Of a DNA stretch of 64,000 nucleotides, positions 45,539 to 55,947 are shown one piece after another. How positions within the stretch are numbered: the first letter of the stretch is position 1; every line of letters begins with the position of its first letter. Location of the stretch: assembly GCF_038396785.1 (NCBI RefSeq), contig NZ_CP151087.1, forward strand, positions 2,790,001 through 2,854,000, in the 5' to 3' direction. Position numbers and translations under genes: made by a program. Origin of the DNA: Sphingobacterium thalpophilum. Its GTDB lineage: Bacteria > Bacteroidota > Bacteroidia > Sphingobacteriales > Sphingobacteriaceae. Below the pieces are notes generated by a model. That model saw only the letters and a program-made list of their open reading frames with translations. It ran no database searches and was not told the DNA's origin.

Positions 45539-47332
45539 ATGATACCATCAATCAAGCGACTACTGATTCTGTCATTATTGCTATTCAGTATTTCAGCCAA
45601 ACTATTTGCACAAACTTCTGAAAAAGCCTCATGGTTTAAAGATGCCCGCTTTGGCATGTTCATTCATTGGGGGCTGTACAGTGCAGCTGAAGGCATGTGG
45701 AAGGGCGAACCTTTGCGTTATATGAATAACTATGCCGAGTGGTTAAGATATCGCAACCGCGTCTCCAAAGAAGAATACGGTACCTTGGCAAAACGTTTCG
45801 ACTGGAGTAAAATAGATCCTGAGCAATGGGTTCTTCTAGCAAAAGAAGCTGGGATGAAATACATTATCATCACCGCCAAACATCACGATGGTGTTGCTCT
45901 TTGGGACACAAAAGTTGGTCATTATAGCCTTCCCCAATTGAGTGGTTCCAATCGGGATGTCATCAAAGATATTGCAGTAGCCTGTAGAAAGCACGGCATG
46001 AAATTGGGTTTTTATTATTCACATTGGATTGACTGGGAACATCCATACGGCTGGAACCATCAACAGGAGCTGTCGGGACATGTTACCGATGCCCAATACA
46101 ATCAATATTGGCAAGAAAAAGTCATCCCTCAACTGCGCGAACTGATGACCAATTATGGCGACATTGCCTTGATATGGTTCGACATGTGGATCCCTTATCA
46201 AAAATCTATTATTAAAAAAGAACAATTACTTCAAGTTGTCAAACTTATCCGTGAACTACAACCTAATTGCTTGATTAATTCACGTCTAGGTCTTCCTACG
46301 GATGCAGAGAATGTGGATTTCGAGACATTAGGTGACAACCAATTTGCTAGCAATTATATTAACCATCCCTGGGAAACCCCTGGGACGATTGCCCATTCTT
46401 GGGGATACAATGGCCAGGAAAATGAATGGAAATCAACCAGTCAAATTTTCCAGTCCTTAATCTCCAATGTAAGTCTCAACGGCGGGTTCACCTTAAATAT
46501 CGGACCACGTGCCAATGGAACAGTGCCCTACGAAAGTGTCAGTCGTCTGCACGAAGTCGGAAATTGGCTAAACACATACGGAGAGGGCATCTACGGCAGC
46601 ACCGGCCTTGATCTAAAAAACAACCAGTTCGATTGGGGTTACCTGACAACTAAAAAGGAAGGGCAAAAAACAGTCGTGTATGCACACGTCTTTAATTGGC
46701 CCTTAGACCATACACTTCGGATTACAGGAATCAAATCGACCCCAGAACAGGTTTCACTGATGAACGGAAGTGTATCTACGGCGCTAAAATTTGATCAAAG
46801 TCTCAGTCTAATCCATATCCAATTACCTGACGCGCAACCTGATCATTATGTTTCAGAAGTTAAATTGACTTTTAACAGCCCGCTAGAATTGGACAAAAAT
46901 ACAATCCCGGAATCAACCTTTGGTGGCTTTTCGTTGAAATCAACCAATAGCCTCAACCAAGGACTCAAAATTGTACGCTATAACGGCAAAAATCCAACGC
47001 ATGCGATCCTGACGGGTGATACGAAGATCGATTGGGAGGTAACCATCCCTGAAGCAGGCGTCTACTCACTCGATTTTTCAGCACATAATCCCAATAAACA
47101 AAACAGTGTTTTTGAAGTCAGTACTGCCAATCAGCGGTTGCAAGGAAGTTTTGCTCCTACAAACAAAATGGTGGTCGAGCCCAATGAAAACAACTACACA
47201 GCAGAATTTGTCGAAAACCGCATCGGCAAATTTAAATTCGATAAGCCCGGAAAATATATCGTAACCTTTAAAAGTAAAGAACTACAGCCACTTTGGTTTA
47301 ACTGGATTTGGCTCGAAAAAATGAAGAATTAA
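45539..47332 (+). CDS. GH29 alpha-L-fucosidase
   Basis: A 597-residue secreted glycosidase that releases alpha-L-fucose. A signal peptide precedes the GH29 barrel: WFKDARFGMFIHWGLYSAAE (about 31-50), YIIITAKHHDGVALWDT, LGFYYSHWIDWEHPY, and DIALIWFDMWIPYQ, where the Asp of WFDM is in the nucleophile position. The segments SWGYNGQENEWKS and GGFTLNIGPRANGTVPYES are also family signatures. Residues about 440-597 form extra beta domains that may bind carbohydrate. The gene sits after a terminator, so it may be transcribed separately from the upstream locus. Confidence 0.93.
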   Translation: MIPSIKRLLILSLLLFSISAKLFAQTSEKASWFKDARFGMFIHWGLYSAAEGMWKGEPLRYMNNYAEWLRYRNRVSKEEYGTLAKRFDWSKIDPEQWVLLAKEAGMKYIIITAKHHDGVALWDTKVGHYSLPQLSGSNRDVIKDIAVACRKHGMKLGFYYSHWIDWEHPYGWNHQQELSGHVTDAQYNQYWQEKVIPQLRELMTNYGDIALIWFDMWIPYQKSIIKKEQLLQVVKLIRELQPNCLINSRLGLPTDAENVDFETLGDNQFASNYINHPWETPGTIAHSWGYNGQENEWKSTSQIFQSLISNVSLNGGFTLNIGPRANGTVPYESVSRLHEVGNWLNTYGEGIYGSTGLDLKNNQFDWGYLTTKKEGQKTVVYAHVFNWPLDHTLRITGIKSTPEQVSLMNGSVSTALKFDQSLSLIHIQLPDAQPDHYVSEVKLTFNSPLELDKNTIPESTFGGFSLKSTNSLNQGLKIVRYNGKNPTHAILTGDTKIDWEVTIPEAGVYSLDFSAHNPNKQNSVFEVSTANQRLQGSFAPTNKMVVEPNENNYTAEFVENRIGKFKFDKPGKYIVTFKSKELQPLWFNWIWLEKMKN

Positions 47333-47367
47333 ACATACGTTCCTCGGTACAGAACATGTAAAACACC

Positions 47368-47407
47368 AGCAGGCAGATTACTATGCCTACATAACAATCT
47401 GCTTGCT
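47368..47407 (+). terminator. Hairpin after the fucosidase gene
   Basis: The stem AGCAGGCAGATT/AATCTGCTTGCT (12 bp, one G-T pair) encloses a 16-nt loop, 36 bp after the stop codon. It has no strong U-tract. Confidence 0.6.
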
Positions 47408-47543
47408 AGCAATTTATACAAAAAGTTACATATTTTAATATTTATTTATTATTTTGGGGTAAAAGTTACCAATTTTGCAAATAGGGGCTGATAGGCCACT
47501 TATGCTTATAAATGAGAAAATTAACCCTAAACATTGTTAGATA

Positions 47544-49439
47544 ATGCATCTGCAACGGGACTCTTTATCTGTGCTTTCTGACCAAACTGTAAATACAAGG
47601 TTGGAGGGATTAATCACGACCACCGATGATGGCACTATTCTACTGTTTAACAAACGCGCACAAGAGCTTTTAGACCTCGAAAGTACGGCAACCACCAACA
47701 AACTACATGATTTAATTACATTTTACTCAGCAGATGATCTTTCGGAACTATCGCCTACAGAAACGCCATTTTTTAGTGCTCTTTCCAAAAACCAAAACCA
47801 AAATGAAATTATCCTAGGAAGAAAAAAGGATCAAGAGTTTAGATGGTATCAATTCAATGTTCATCTTACTATAGAAGACAATAAAAAAGGTCTTTCAATC
47901 TCATTTATTGATGTATCGAAATTGGTCAATAAAAATCGTGTCCTAGAAGATAAACAACACCAACTTCAATTGCTTGTTGCCTCATTGAATGATCTTGTAT
48001 TCGAAGTAACCGATACTGGAGTATTTAAAAACTACTGGACCAACAATCCGGATCTATTGTTCTATACGCCAGAAGAATTTCTAAATAAGAGCCTCACGGA
48101 GCTTTTCCCACCTGATCTTGCAGTGCCCGCTCTTCAATTAATACAAAGTTCATTAAAATTGGACCGCGAACTTAAGATGGATTTTCAATCCAATTTAAAA
48201 GAGCACAAAGACAAATGGTACCGTTTACAGATAAAACCTATACATAGGGCGCTGAACCGGGTAGCCCTGGTTATTTCCGACATTACAAAACAAGTCGAGT
48301 CCAATGAAAAGAGTAAATTCAATGAACACAAATTTAATCAAGCATTTTATTTATCTGGTCTGGGAATCTCTTTGACAAGCCTCGAAGGTTACTGCATAGA
48401 ATCCAATAACATGTTAACCAAAATTCTTGGTTATTCTCATGAAGAAATGTCGACAACCAAGTTTACTGATCGAACACACCCAGACGATATAGATAAAGAT
48501 GTTGAACTTAGAGAAAAACTTGTCAGGGGCGAAATTGAAGCATTTACGCTTCAAAAACGCTATTTACATAAATTAGGACATTTTGTATGGTGTTCTGTAA
48601 CGGTTGCGGCAGTTTTTGATAATGCCAATACCGCACAATTTCTGATCGTCCAGGTGCAGGATATTTCCGAATCAAAAAAGAATATAGAAATTCTAAAGAG
48701 GCAAAAGATTGAATCGGATCTAGTCAAAATAGATCTTGAAACCAAAATACGACAACTGGAAGAATTTGCTAACATCCTCGCTCATGATCTAAAGGGCCCA
48801 CTCAGTAATATACAGATGCTTATTGACGAAATCAAGGTAACGGATGACGAAAAAATAAAAGCAGATTTTATGAACCTTCTGGATATTAGCAGTGACAACC
48901 TGACTGAAACATTACATGATTTGGGGGGTATACTTGATATCAAATCAAACAATTCACTGATTTACGAGCAATGTAATTTTCTCGATGTATTCAAAAAAGT
49001 GCAACAGCAATTTCTGGAAGAAATACAGCAAAAAAATGCGACTATTTCCATCGAATTCAATGTAAAAGATATTTATTATCCTAATATTTACCTGGAAAGT
49101 ATCTTAAGCAATCTCCTGAGTAATGCACTCCGATTTACGGCAAAAGATAGAGCCCCTAGGATCGAAATACATACGCATCTGGAACAAGAAGGAACCTTAT
49201 TAACGGTTAAAGACAACGGGCTGGGTATTAACCTACCAAAATACAAATCTGAGCTGTTTATGTTCAAAAAGGTTTTTCACCGTGGATTTGAGACTAAAGG
49301 TGTCGGATTGTTTCTCATAAGATATCAGATCGAATCATTGGGCGGAAAGATCGATGTACAAAGTAAAATCGATTCGGGTAGTACCTTTTATGTCAAATTT
49401 TTAGAAAAAGCATATAAAGATCCGCTGATACAACTATAA
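47544..49439 (+). CDS. Soluble multi-PAS sensor histidine kinase
   Basis: A 631-residue cytoplasmic kinase with no membrane segment. Three PAS-like domains lie at about 17-125, 140-250 and 262-378, the last with the clear motif ILGYSHEEMSTTKFTDRTHP. A short coiled coil leads to the dimerisation domain, with the phospho-acceptor His414 in ANILAHDLKGPLSN. The ATPase domain has the N box SNLLSNALRFTAK, the G1 box VKDNGLGINLP and the G2 box KGVGLFLIRYQIES. The receiver-only protein encoded 155 bp downstream is its probable partner. The input signal is unknown. Confidence 0.92.
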   Translation: MHLQRDSLSVLSDQTVNTRLEGLITTTDDGTILLFNKRAQELLDLESTATTNKLHDLITFYSADDLSELSPTETPFFSALSKNQNQNEIILGRKKDQEFRWYQFNVHLTIEDNKKGLSISFIDVSKLVNKNRVLEDKQHQLQLLVASLNDLVFEVTDTGVFKNYWTNNPDLLFYTPEEFLNKSLTELFPPDLAVPALQLIQSSLKLDRELKMDFQSNLKEHKDKWYRLQIKPIHRALNRVALVISDITKQVESNEKSKFNEHKFNQAFYLSGLGISLTSLEGYCIESNNMLTKILGYSHEEMSTTKFTDRTHPDDIDKDVELREKLVRGEIEAFTLQKRYLHKLGHFVWCSVTVAAVFDNANTAQFLIVQVQDISESKKNIEILKRQKIESDLVKIDLETKIRQLEEFANILAHDLKGPLSNIQMLIDEIKVTDDEKIKADFMNLLDISSDNLTETLHDLGGILDIKSNNSLIYEQCNFLDVFKKVQQQFLEEIQQKNATISIEFNVKDIYYPNIYLESILSNLLSNALRFTAKDRAPRIEIHTHLEQEGTLLTVKDNGLGINLPKYKSELFMFKKVFHRGFETKGVGLFLIRYQIESLGGKIDVQSKIDSGSTFYVKFLEKAYKDPLIQL

Positions 49440-49594
49440 AAAATAGCGTTCAATCCTGTTCGTAGAAAATAACTGCTAAGATCCTGGACAGCGTGATCTC
49501 ACAAGTAAAAGAGTAAAAGAAAAACTGCGATGTCAATCAACGACAAAGATGAGGTTTATTGACACGATGAAAACAATTATTAATCAAAAAGACC

Positions 49595-50002
49595 ATGACT
49601 CCTGAAACTAAAAGAACGATCATTCTCATTGATGATAATACCATTTTACGTACTATTTTCGGCCATATGCTACAGGGATTTACCGACTATGAAATTGACT
49701 TTCATTCTTTCAAAAATGCACTGGATGCATTGGATTATTTGGAGAACAATGACATCAGCCAGTCGTTGATGCCACCCATACTCTTTGTGGATATCAATAT
49801 GCCATTTATGACTGGTTGGGAGTTAATGGATGTACTTGAAAACCGGACCGATTTCATCAAGCAAACCAAGATTTTTATCGTCAGTTCCTCCACGAGCAAA
49901 AACGATCAGGAGCAACTGGCTAATTATCCTTTTATAAGCGGTTTCATTCTGAAACCTTTTGGAAAAGAATCCATTTATGAGATTTTGAAAAAAACCGATT
50001 AA
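49595..50002 (+). CDS. Receiver-only response regulator
   Basis: A 135-residue CheY-like protein. Asp13/Asp14 lie in IILIDDNTILRTIF, the phospho-acceptor is Asp66 in ILFVDINMPFMTGWEL, and Lys120 is in GFILKPFG. There is no output domain, so it must act through protein contacts or as a phosphate carrier. It follows the PAS kinase gene on the same strand and ends at a strong bidirectional terminator. Confidence 0.93.
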   Translation: MTPETKRTIILIDDNTILRTIFGHMLQGFTDYEIDFHSFKNALDALDYLENNDISQSLMPPILFVDINMPFMTGWELMDVLENRTDFIKQTKIFIVSSSTSKNDQEQLANYPFISGFILKPFGKESIYEILKKTD

Positions 50003-50004
50003 AA

Positions 50005-50048
50005 AAACGGTCCCCCAACTTTTCTGCCTAAGTATTGGGGGACCGTTT
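50005..50048. terminator. Bidirectional terminator between regulator and aminopeptidase genes
   Basis: A perfect 14-bp stem AAACGGTCCCCCAA/TTGGGGGACCGTTT with a 16-nt loop has A-rich sequence on the left and T-rich sequence on the right. It sits between convergent genes. Confidence 0.92.
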
Positions 50049-50105
50049 ATGTTGACAACTTCGTGTTGTGCGCAGCGGATAACCACTGTTGTTATTCTTT
50101 TTGGA

Positions 50106-51881
50106 TTAAATCGCCTGACACTTGTCTGCCAACCAATTCTTTTCCTCAGCAGTAAGATGAGTCGATAATTGATCAAACACCCACTGATTATAGTTATTCA
50201 ACCAAGCAATGTGTTTTTTATCCAATAGGGATTTTTCGATTAAATCGGTTGCGATATAACATATTGTTAGTGTCTCAAAATCCAGAAAGTCTCCAAATTC
50301 AGAAGAACCTGCCTTACGGGTCAACACAAGATTTTCAATGCGGATACCATGTTTGCCTACGCGATACAATCCGGGTTCTATCGATGTAATCATCCCTGGT
50401 TCAACAGCAACATCTATTGCAGCTGCATTGAACACTTGCGGACCTTCGTGTACGTTTAGGAAGAAACCGACGCCATGTCCTGTACCATGTCCATAATTGC
50501 GCAATGTTTCCCACAATGGACGACGCGTAATGGCATCGATCTGATAGCCGCGCGCTCCAGTAGGGAAAATGGCCTGAGAGCCTTCTATTGTTCCCTTGAG
50601 TACAAGCGTATAATCCTCTTTTTCCTCCTGCGTAAGACCACCAAGCGTTACCACCCTTGTAATATCCGTTGTACCAGTAGTATATTGTCCGCCAGAATCG
50701 ACCAATAGTAAACCTTTAGGTTGTAATATATAGTTCGATTTTTCATTGGCTGAATAATGCGGTAGGGCACCGTGATCCAAGTATCCCGCAATTGTCGTGA
50801 ATGAGACGTCGACAAAACCCTCTTGACTTTCGCGAAATCCACGTAATTTCTCCGCAATTGATAATTCAGAAAGCTCACCGGAGGAGACATTCTCTTCCAA
50901 CCATTTGAAGAAACGCGTCAACGCTATACCATCTTTTACAAACGTATGGCGGTTATTTTCAACTTCAACCTTGTTCTTAATCGCTTTCAAACTTGTTGAA
51001 GGGTTTATTTTCTCAACAATCTTAACCTGTTTAGGTATGCTATCGTAAACAGCAAAACAGGTACGTTTAGGATCAATTAAAATTGAAGTAACATCCAATG
51101 TAGGAATCGTTTTAAAAATATCTTCATAAGCCGAAACACCCACTCCATAGCCTTTAAGTTCTTCCGTTGCCTGAGTTGTCAGCTTCGAAGGTTCAATATA
51201 AAGTGTTGCTTTTTCTGCTGTAATCAATACAAATCCCAAAACAACAGGATTACAAGGTACATCCTGACCACGGATGTTTAATAACCAGGCTAGGTCATCC
51301 AAAGAGGAGATCAGATGAGCCTCTGTTCTATTCTTTTTCATCTCCGCGCGGACAGCTTCAATTTTAGAAACTGTTGACTGCCCCGTAATATTTTCGTCCA
51401 GCAGGTAGGCCTGTGCCTTAGGCAGCGCTGGTCGTCCTTCCCATAATGAAGATAACAGGTCAACATGACCATCTACTTTGATCTCCAAAGGCTCCAAAGT
51501 ATGCTGAACAGATTGAGCCACCAATAAAGAAGCGAGATTGCCGTCAAAAGCAACTTTAGCACCAGCGCCCAACTGTTCGCCCAACCAATCTGCATACTCC
51601 GCTGCACCTTGCACTTTCAATTTCACCAATTCAAAGCCTGTTCCCGCCAATTGTTCCACTGCTTGGACAAAATAACGAGAATCGGTCCAAAGGCCGGCAA
51701 AATCCTGTGTGATTGCCAACGTCCCTGCTGATCCGGTAAAACCAGACGCCCAGGCAATACATTTATAACGTTCCGGTAGATATTCACTAATATGAGGATC
51801 TGAAGATGGAATGATATATCCATCGATTCCCTGAACCTTCATCGCCTCACGAATGGCAGCTAATTTTTCGATATGCTTCAT
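50106..51881 (-). CDS. Xaa-Pro aminopeptidase (aminopeptidase P, M24B)
   Basis: A 591-residue cytoplasmic metallopeptidase that removes an N-terminal residue preceding proline. It has two creatinase-like N-terminal domains (about 1-310) and a C-terminal pita-bread domain. The metal ligands are visible in order: Asp in LLVDSGGQYTTGTTDITR (two Asp), His in GHGTGHGVGFFLNVHEGP, Glu in ITSIEPGLYRVGKHG and Glu in IRIENLVL. The length matches the eukaryote-like long form common in Bacteroidota. It is convergent with the regulator gene. Confidence 0.95.
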   Translation of the reverse strand: MKHIEKLAAIREAMKVQGIDGYIIPSSDPHISEYLPERYKCIAWASGFTGSAGTLAITQDFAGLWTDSRYFVQAVEQLAGTGFELVKLKVQGAAEYADWLGEQLGAGAKVAFDGNLASLLVAQSVQHTLEPLEIKVDGHVDLLSSLWEGRPALPKAQAYLLDENITGQSTVSKIEAVRAEMKKNRTEAHLISSLDDLAWLLNIRGQDVPCNPVVLGFVLITAEKATLYIEPSKLTTQATEELKGYGVGVSAYEDIFKTIPTLDVTSILIDPKRTCFAVYDSIPKQVKIVEKINPSTSLKAIKNKVEVENNRHTFVKDGIALTRFFKWLEENVSSGELSELSIAEKLRGFRESQEGFVDVSFTTIAGYLDHGALPHYSANEKSNYILQPKGLLLVDSGGQYTTGTTDITRVVTLGGLTQEEKEDYTLVLKGTIEGSQAIFPTGARGYQIDAITRRPLWETLRNYGHGTGHGVGFFLNVHEGPQVFNAAAIDVAVEPGMITSIEPGLYRVGKHGIRIENLVLTRKAGSSEFGDFLDFETLTICYIATDLIEKSLLDKKHIAWLNNYNQWVFDQLSTHLTAEEKNWLADKCQAI

Positions 51882-52114
51882 GTCGTCTATACAATTTTAT
51901 GCAAGTTAGGATTTTTTAGGGTCGAATGCCTAACTTTAAGCCAAATAAAACAAACGAACTACAGCGAACGCTTTTCCTAAAATTGGCAGTGTTCCAGTAA
52001 TTACAATAAATCCGATGAAATATCCAGAATTGCCAGCACGAATATAGATACCGTGTTTACAAACTCATTGAAGATAAACTGGGATATACCATAGGACGAT
52101 AAAAAATATTATAT

Positions 52115-53539
52115 ATGAACCAATTTCTGCTAAGTACCATTGCTTTTTCTACTTACGCGTTAACGACCGTTACCACTCCACTATTTGCGCAGGATCTTCG
52201 CAGTAAAATTCAGGATGCTTTTACGCAGTTTCAAAATCAGGAAAGCCTCAGGAATGGTTTGAGCTCATTGACTGTTTTCGACGCAAAAACAGGCCAGACT
52301 ATATTCGCAGCAAATGAAAATATCGGACTAGCAACCGCATCCACCATGAAGGTCATCACTTCGGCGACGGCCTTGGACTTCCTGGGCAAGAATTTTCAGT
52401 TCAAAACAACCCTGTATTATACAGGTGAAATCGACGAGAACGGAGTGTTAAACGGAAATATTATTGTGACAGGTACGGGGGATCCTACCCTCGGCAGCGC
52501 CCGCTACCCGGAGACTCAAGCAACAACGATACTGAACAAGTGGCTTACAGCAGTCCAGAATGCCGGTATTAAAAGTATAAATGGCGCAATCATCGCCGAT
52601 GACCGGCTTTACAATGGCAACCAGCTTCCAGGGGGCTGGATCTGGACCGACATGGGCAATTACTATGGTGCTGGAATTTCTTCCCTCAATTGGTGTGAAA
52701 ATGCCTTTGGCATAAATTTTCTGCCAAGCACTAAAGTCGGAGCTAAAGCTGAGATCGCCAATTACACAACGCCAGTTCCGTATCTGGAAATCATCAATGA
52801 AACAACCACGGGTAAATCGGGAAGCGGAGACAATGTGTACGCCTATGCCGCTCCCTATTCGACCAAGATATTTGTGCGCGGCACCTATGGACAGGACCTC
52901 AAGAAAACTATCGAGCTCTCTTCGCCAGACCCGGCCTATGATCTCGCTTATCAATTAAATGAAGTACTAAGTAACAACGGTATTCCCGCCAGCGAACTAC
53001 CAGCTACCGGAACCAAGATGGATTCAGTTGATATTTCAAAAAAACAGACCCTCGATATCCATTTATCTCCAACCTTAGACAAAATTGTCTACTGGTTTAA
53101 CCAAAAGAGCATCAACCTTTACGGAGAGGCCTTGTTGAAAGCGATTGCTTATACAACAGCTGGTAAAACGGGCACCGACGATGGCGCGTATTATGTACAA
53201 AAATATTGGAATGCCAAATTAGGCATAAAATCCAGTGAACTCAATAGTATGGACGGTTCGGGACTCTCGCCTCAAAATCGAGTGACGACATCAGCGATGA
53301 ATAAGATTATGCAGTATGCACAAAAACAGAGTTGGTATCCTGCCTTCTACGAAAGTCTTCCCACCTATAACAATATGAAGATGAAAAGTGGAACAATTGG
53401 CGGCGTACTTGGTTATACAGGTGTGCATACCAATAAAACAGGGCAGTCGTTTACTTATACTTTACTGGTCAACAACTATGCAGGATCGGCGTCCAGCATG
53501 CGTCAGCAAATGTTTAAACTATTGGATGTCCTGAAGTAA
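52115..53539 (+). CDS. dacB: D-alanyl-D-alanine carboxypeptidase/endopeptidase (PBP4 type, S13)
   Basis: A 474-residue periplasmic penicillin-binding protein that trims peptidoglycan. A signal peptide (to about residue 26) precedes the transpeptidase-like fold. The S-x-x-K motif is Ser76-Thr-Met-Lys79 in ATASTMKVITS. The inserted domains of the S13 family follow. The S-x-N motif is in QKSINLYGEALLKAI (about 331), and the K-[ST]-G motif is MKSGTIGGVLGYTG near 420. All catalytic elements appear intact. It stands alone, 93 bp before the malic enzyme gene. Confidence 0.93.
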   Translation: MNQFLLSTIAFSTYALTTVTTPLFAQDLRSKIQDAFTQFQNQESLRNGLSSLTVFDAKTGQTIFAANENIGLATASTMKVITSATALDFLGKNFQFKTTLYYTGEIDENGVLNGNIIVTGTGDPTLGSARYPETQATTILNKWLTAVQNAGIKSINGAIIADDRLYNGNQLPGGWIWTDMGNYYGAGISSLNWCENAFGINFLPSTKVGAKAEIANYTTPVPYLEIINETTTGKSGSGDNVYAYAAPYSTKIFVRGTYGQDLKKTIELSSPDPAYDLAYQLNEVLSNNGIPASELPATGTKMDSVDISKKQTLDIHLSPTLDKIVYWFNQKSINLYGEALLKAIAYTTAGKTGTDDGAYYVQKYWNAKLGIKSSELNSMDGSGLSPQNRVTTSAMNKIMQYAQKQSWYPAFYESLPTYNNMKMKSGTIGGVLGYTGVHTNKTGQSFTYTLLVNNYAGSASSMRQQMFKLLDVLK

Positions 53540-53600
53540 CATATTATTGTCTAATTATAATAAGATATTGGCAAATATTTCCAATTATCAAAAAGAATGA

Positions 53601-53608
53601 TAGATTTG
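53601..53608 (+). promoter_or_regulatory. Candidate Bacteroidota -7 promoter box for the malic enzyme gene
   Basis: TAGATTTG matches TAnnTTTG exactly, 24 bp upstream of the ATG. The region before it is AT-rich, and no exact -33 TTTG stands at the usual spacing. Confidence 0.45.
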
Positions 53609-53632
53609 TAGCCTTAAATTAATAAAATCGTA

Positions 53633-55915
53633 ATGAGTAACACTAATCGTAAACAGGCAGCATTAAACTACCACGCAATGGGTAGACCTGGTAAAATAGC
53701 TGTTGTTCCGACCAAACCAACAAATTCGCAAAGAGACTTATCATTAGCATATTCTCCAGGTGTAGCGGAGCCATGTTTGGCTATTGCTGAGAACAAAGAA
53801 GATGCTTATAAATATACTGCAAAAGGAAACCTTGTTGCTGTGATCAGTAATGGTACAGCAGTTTTGGGCTTAGGCGATATCGGCGCCCAAGCTGGTAAAC
53901 CAGTTATGGAAGGTAAAGGTTTATTATTCAAAATTTTTGCCGACATTGATGTATTTGACATCGAAGTGGACACCAAAAATGTCGATGAGTTCGTCAATAT
54001 CGTTAAAGCATTGGAGCCTACTTTTGGAGGTATCAACCTGGAAGATATCAAAGCACCGGAATGTTTTGAAATCGAACGCCGTCTAAAAGAAGAAATGAAC
54101 ATCCCTGTGATGCACGATGACCAACATGGTACTGCAATCATTTCAGGTGCAGCATTGATCAATGCCTGTGAAATTATTGGTAAAGATATTTCAAAAGTAA
54201 AAATCGTCGTCAATGGCGCCGGAGCAGCTGCAATGTCATGTACAGCAATGTATATTTCAGTAGGTGCTAGCAAAGAAAATATTGTGATGCTGGATAGCAA
54301 AGGTGTAATCCGTACCGATAGAGAAAATCTAGACAGTATGAAAGCACAATATGCAACAGATCGCGATATTCGCACACTGGCAGACGCTGTAAAAGATTCA
54401 GATGTATTTATCGGTCTCTCGGCAGCAGACGTCATGTCGGCAGAGATGTTGTTATCAATGGCTCCGAACCCAATTGTATTGGCGATGGCAAATCCAAATC
54501 CTGAGATTGCTTACGATTTGGCGATGGCAACACGTAACGATATTATCATGGGTACAGGTCGTTCAGATTATCCTAACCAAGTAAACAATGTATTGGGTTT
54601 CCCCTATATCTTCCGTGGTGCTTTGGACGTACGTGCAACAGCAATTAACGAAGAAATGAAAATTGCTGCAGTGCGTGCAATTGCAGACTTGGCGAAACAA
54701 CCTGTTCCAGAAGAAGTAAATCAAGCCTATAATACCAGCAATTTAAAATTCTCGGAAGAATATATCATTCCAAAACCTACCGATCCGCGTTTGATCACTG
54801 AAGTTTCTATGGCTGTTGCAAAAGCGGCCATCGCATCAGGTGTAGCACAGACCGTAATCGAAGACTGGGATCAATACAGCGATTCCCTACGTAAACGTCT
54901 TGGTAAAGATGATGCGATTATGCGCAATTTGACCATGGCTGCTAAAAGAGATCCTAAACGTGTTGTTTTTGCAGAAGCAGACAATTATAAAACGTTACGT
55001 GCGGCACAGATTGTTAAAGAAGAAGGCATTGCGATTCCAATTCTTTTGGGTAGAAGAGATAAAATCGAACGTCTAATCAAAGAATATGCTTTTGAACTGG
55101 ATGGCCTTGAAATTATCGACCCAGTTGCTGAAGTTGATAACGAAACGGAGCGCTCGAAGAAATTTATTGAGCATCTATATGTCAAAAGACAACGTCGTGG
55201 TATTTCGAAATACGACGCCCGTAAGTTGATGTACGACCGTAACTATTTTGGTGCCTCTTTAGTGGAATTTGGCGAAGCTGATACCCTAATTTCCGGTATG
55301 ACCAAAAATTATGCAAATACAATCCGTCCGGCATTACATGTAATCGGTGCTAAACCAGGCAGCCGTGTCGCAGGTATGTATATGATGTTAACTAAAAAAG
55401 GACCAATCTTCATGGGGGATACAACCGTAAATGAAGACCCTACAGCACAAGAATTAGCAGACATTACGCTGTTACTGGATAAAGCGGTGAGACGTATGAA
55501 CATTCAGCCACGTATTGCATTACTATCCTACTCTAATTTTGGTTCAAGTGAGGGAAAAACGCCAACAAAAGTGAGAGCAGCAGCGCAGATCCTACACGAT
55601 CAACATCCAGAGATTATTGCTGATGGTGATTTACAAGCAAATTTCGCCTTGAACAGCGAAATGTTGACAGCAAACTTCCCGTTCAGCTGCTTAAATGGAA
55701 AATCGGCGAATACACTCGTATTTCCTAATTTGGAGTCCGGAAATATCGCTTATAAATTATTGCAAGAAGTTGGTGAAGCTGAGGCAGTAGGTCCAATCCT
55801 TTTGGGTATGAACAAACCTATTCACGTATTGCAATTGGATAGCTCTGTGCGCGAAATCGTCAATATGGTTACCATTGCTGTAGTTGATGTACAAGCACAT
55901 CTTAAAAATTTATAG
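53633..55915 (+). CDS. maeB: NADP-dependent malic enzyme with phosphotransacetylase-like domain
   Basis: A 760-residue bifunctional-looking enzyme of central metabolism that decarboxylates malate to pyruvate. The malic enzyme part (1-430) has DLSLAYSPGVAEPCLAI, NLVAVISNGTAVLGLGDIGA, the metal-binding PVMHDDQHGTAIISGAAL and the Rossmann motif VVNGAGAAAMSCTAMY. Residues 435-760 form a phosphate acetyltransferase-like domain (RVVFAEADNYKTLRAAQIVK; MYDRNYFGASLVEFGEAD; RIALLSYSNFGSSEG). In MaeB proteins that domain is regulatory, binding acetyl-CoA. The length equals that of typical MaeB. The ruvA gene follows after 32 bp. Confidence 0.96.
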   Translation: MSNTNRKQAALNYHAMGRPGKIAVVPTKPTNSQRDLSLAYSPGVAEPCLAIAENKEDAYKYTAKGNLVAVISNGTAVLGLGDIGAQAGKPVMEGKGLLFKIFADIDVFDIEVDTKNVDEFVNIVKALEPTFGGINLEDIKAPECFEIERRLKEEMNIPVMHDDQHGTAIISGAALINACEIIGKDISKVKIVVNGAGAAAMSCTAMYISVGASKENIVMLDSKGVIRTDRENLDSMKAQYATDRDIRTLADAVKDSDVFIGLSAADVMSAEMLLSMAPNPIVLAMANPNPEIAYDLAMATRNDIIMGTGRSDYPNQVNNVLGFPYIFRGALDVRATAINEEMKIAAVRAIADLAKQPVPEEVNQAYNTSNLKFSEEYIIPKPTDPRLITEVSMAVAKAAIASGVAQTVIEDWDQYSDSLRKRLGKDDAIMRNLTMAAKRDPKRVVFAEADNYKTLRAAQIVKEEGIAIPILLGRRDKIERLIKEYAFELDGLEIIDPVAEVDNETERSKKFIEHLYVKRQRRGISKYDARKLMYDRNYFGASLVEFGEADTLISGMTKNYANTIRPALHVIGAKPGSRVAGMYMMLTKKGPIFMGDTTVNEDPTAQELADITLLLDKAVRRMNIQPRIALLSYSNFGSSEGKTPTKVRAAAQILHDQHPEIIADGDLQANFALNSEMLTANFPFSCLNGKSANTLVFPNLESGNIAYKLLQEVGEAEAVGPILLGMNKPIHVLQLDSSVREIVNMVTIAVVDVQAHLKNL

Positions 55916-55947
55916 AATAGCTTAAAATCTTCCTATATTCGTATACT

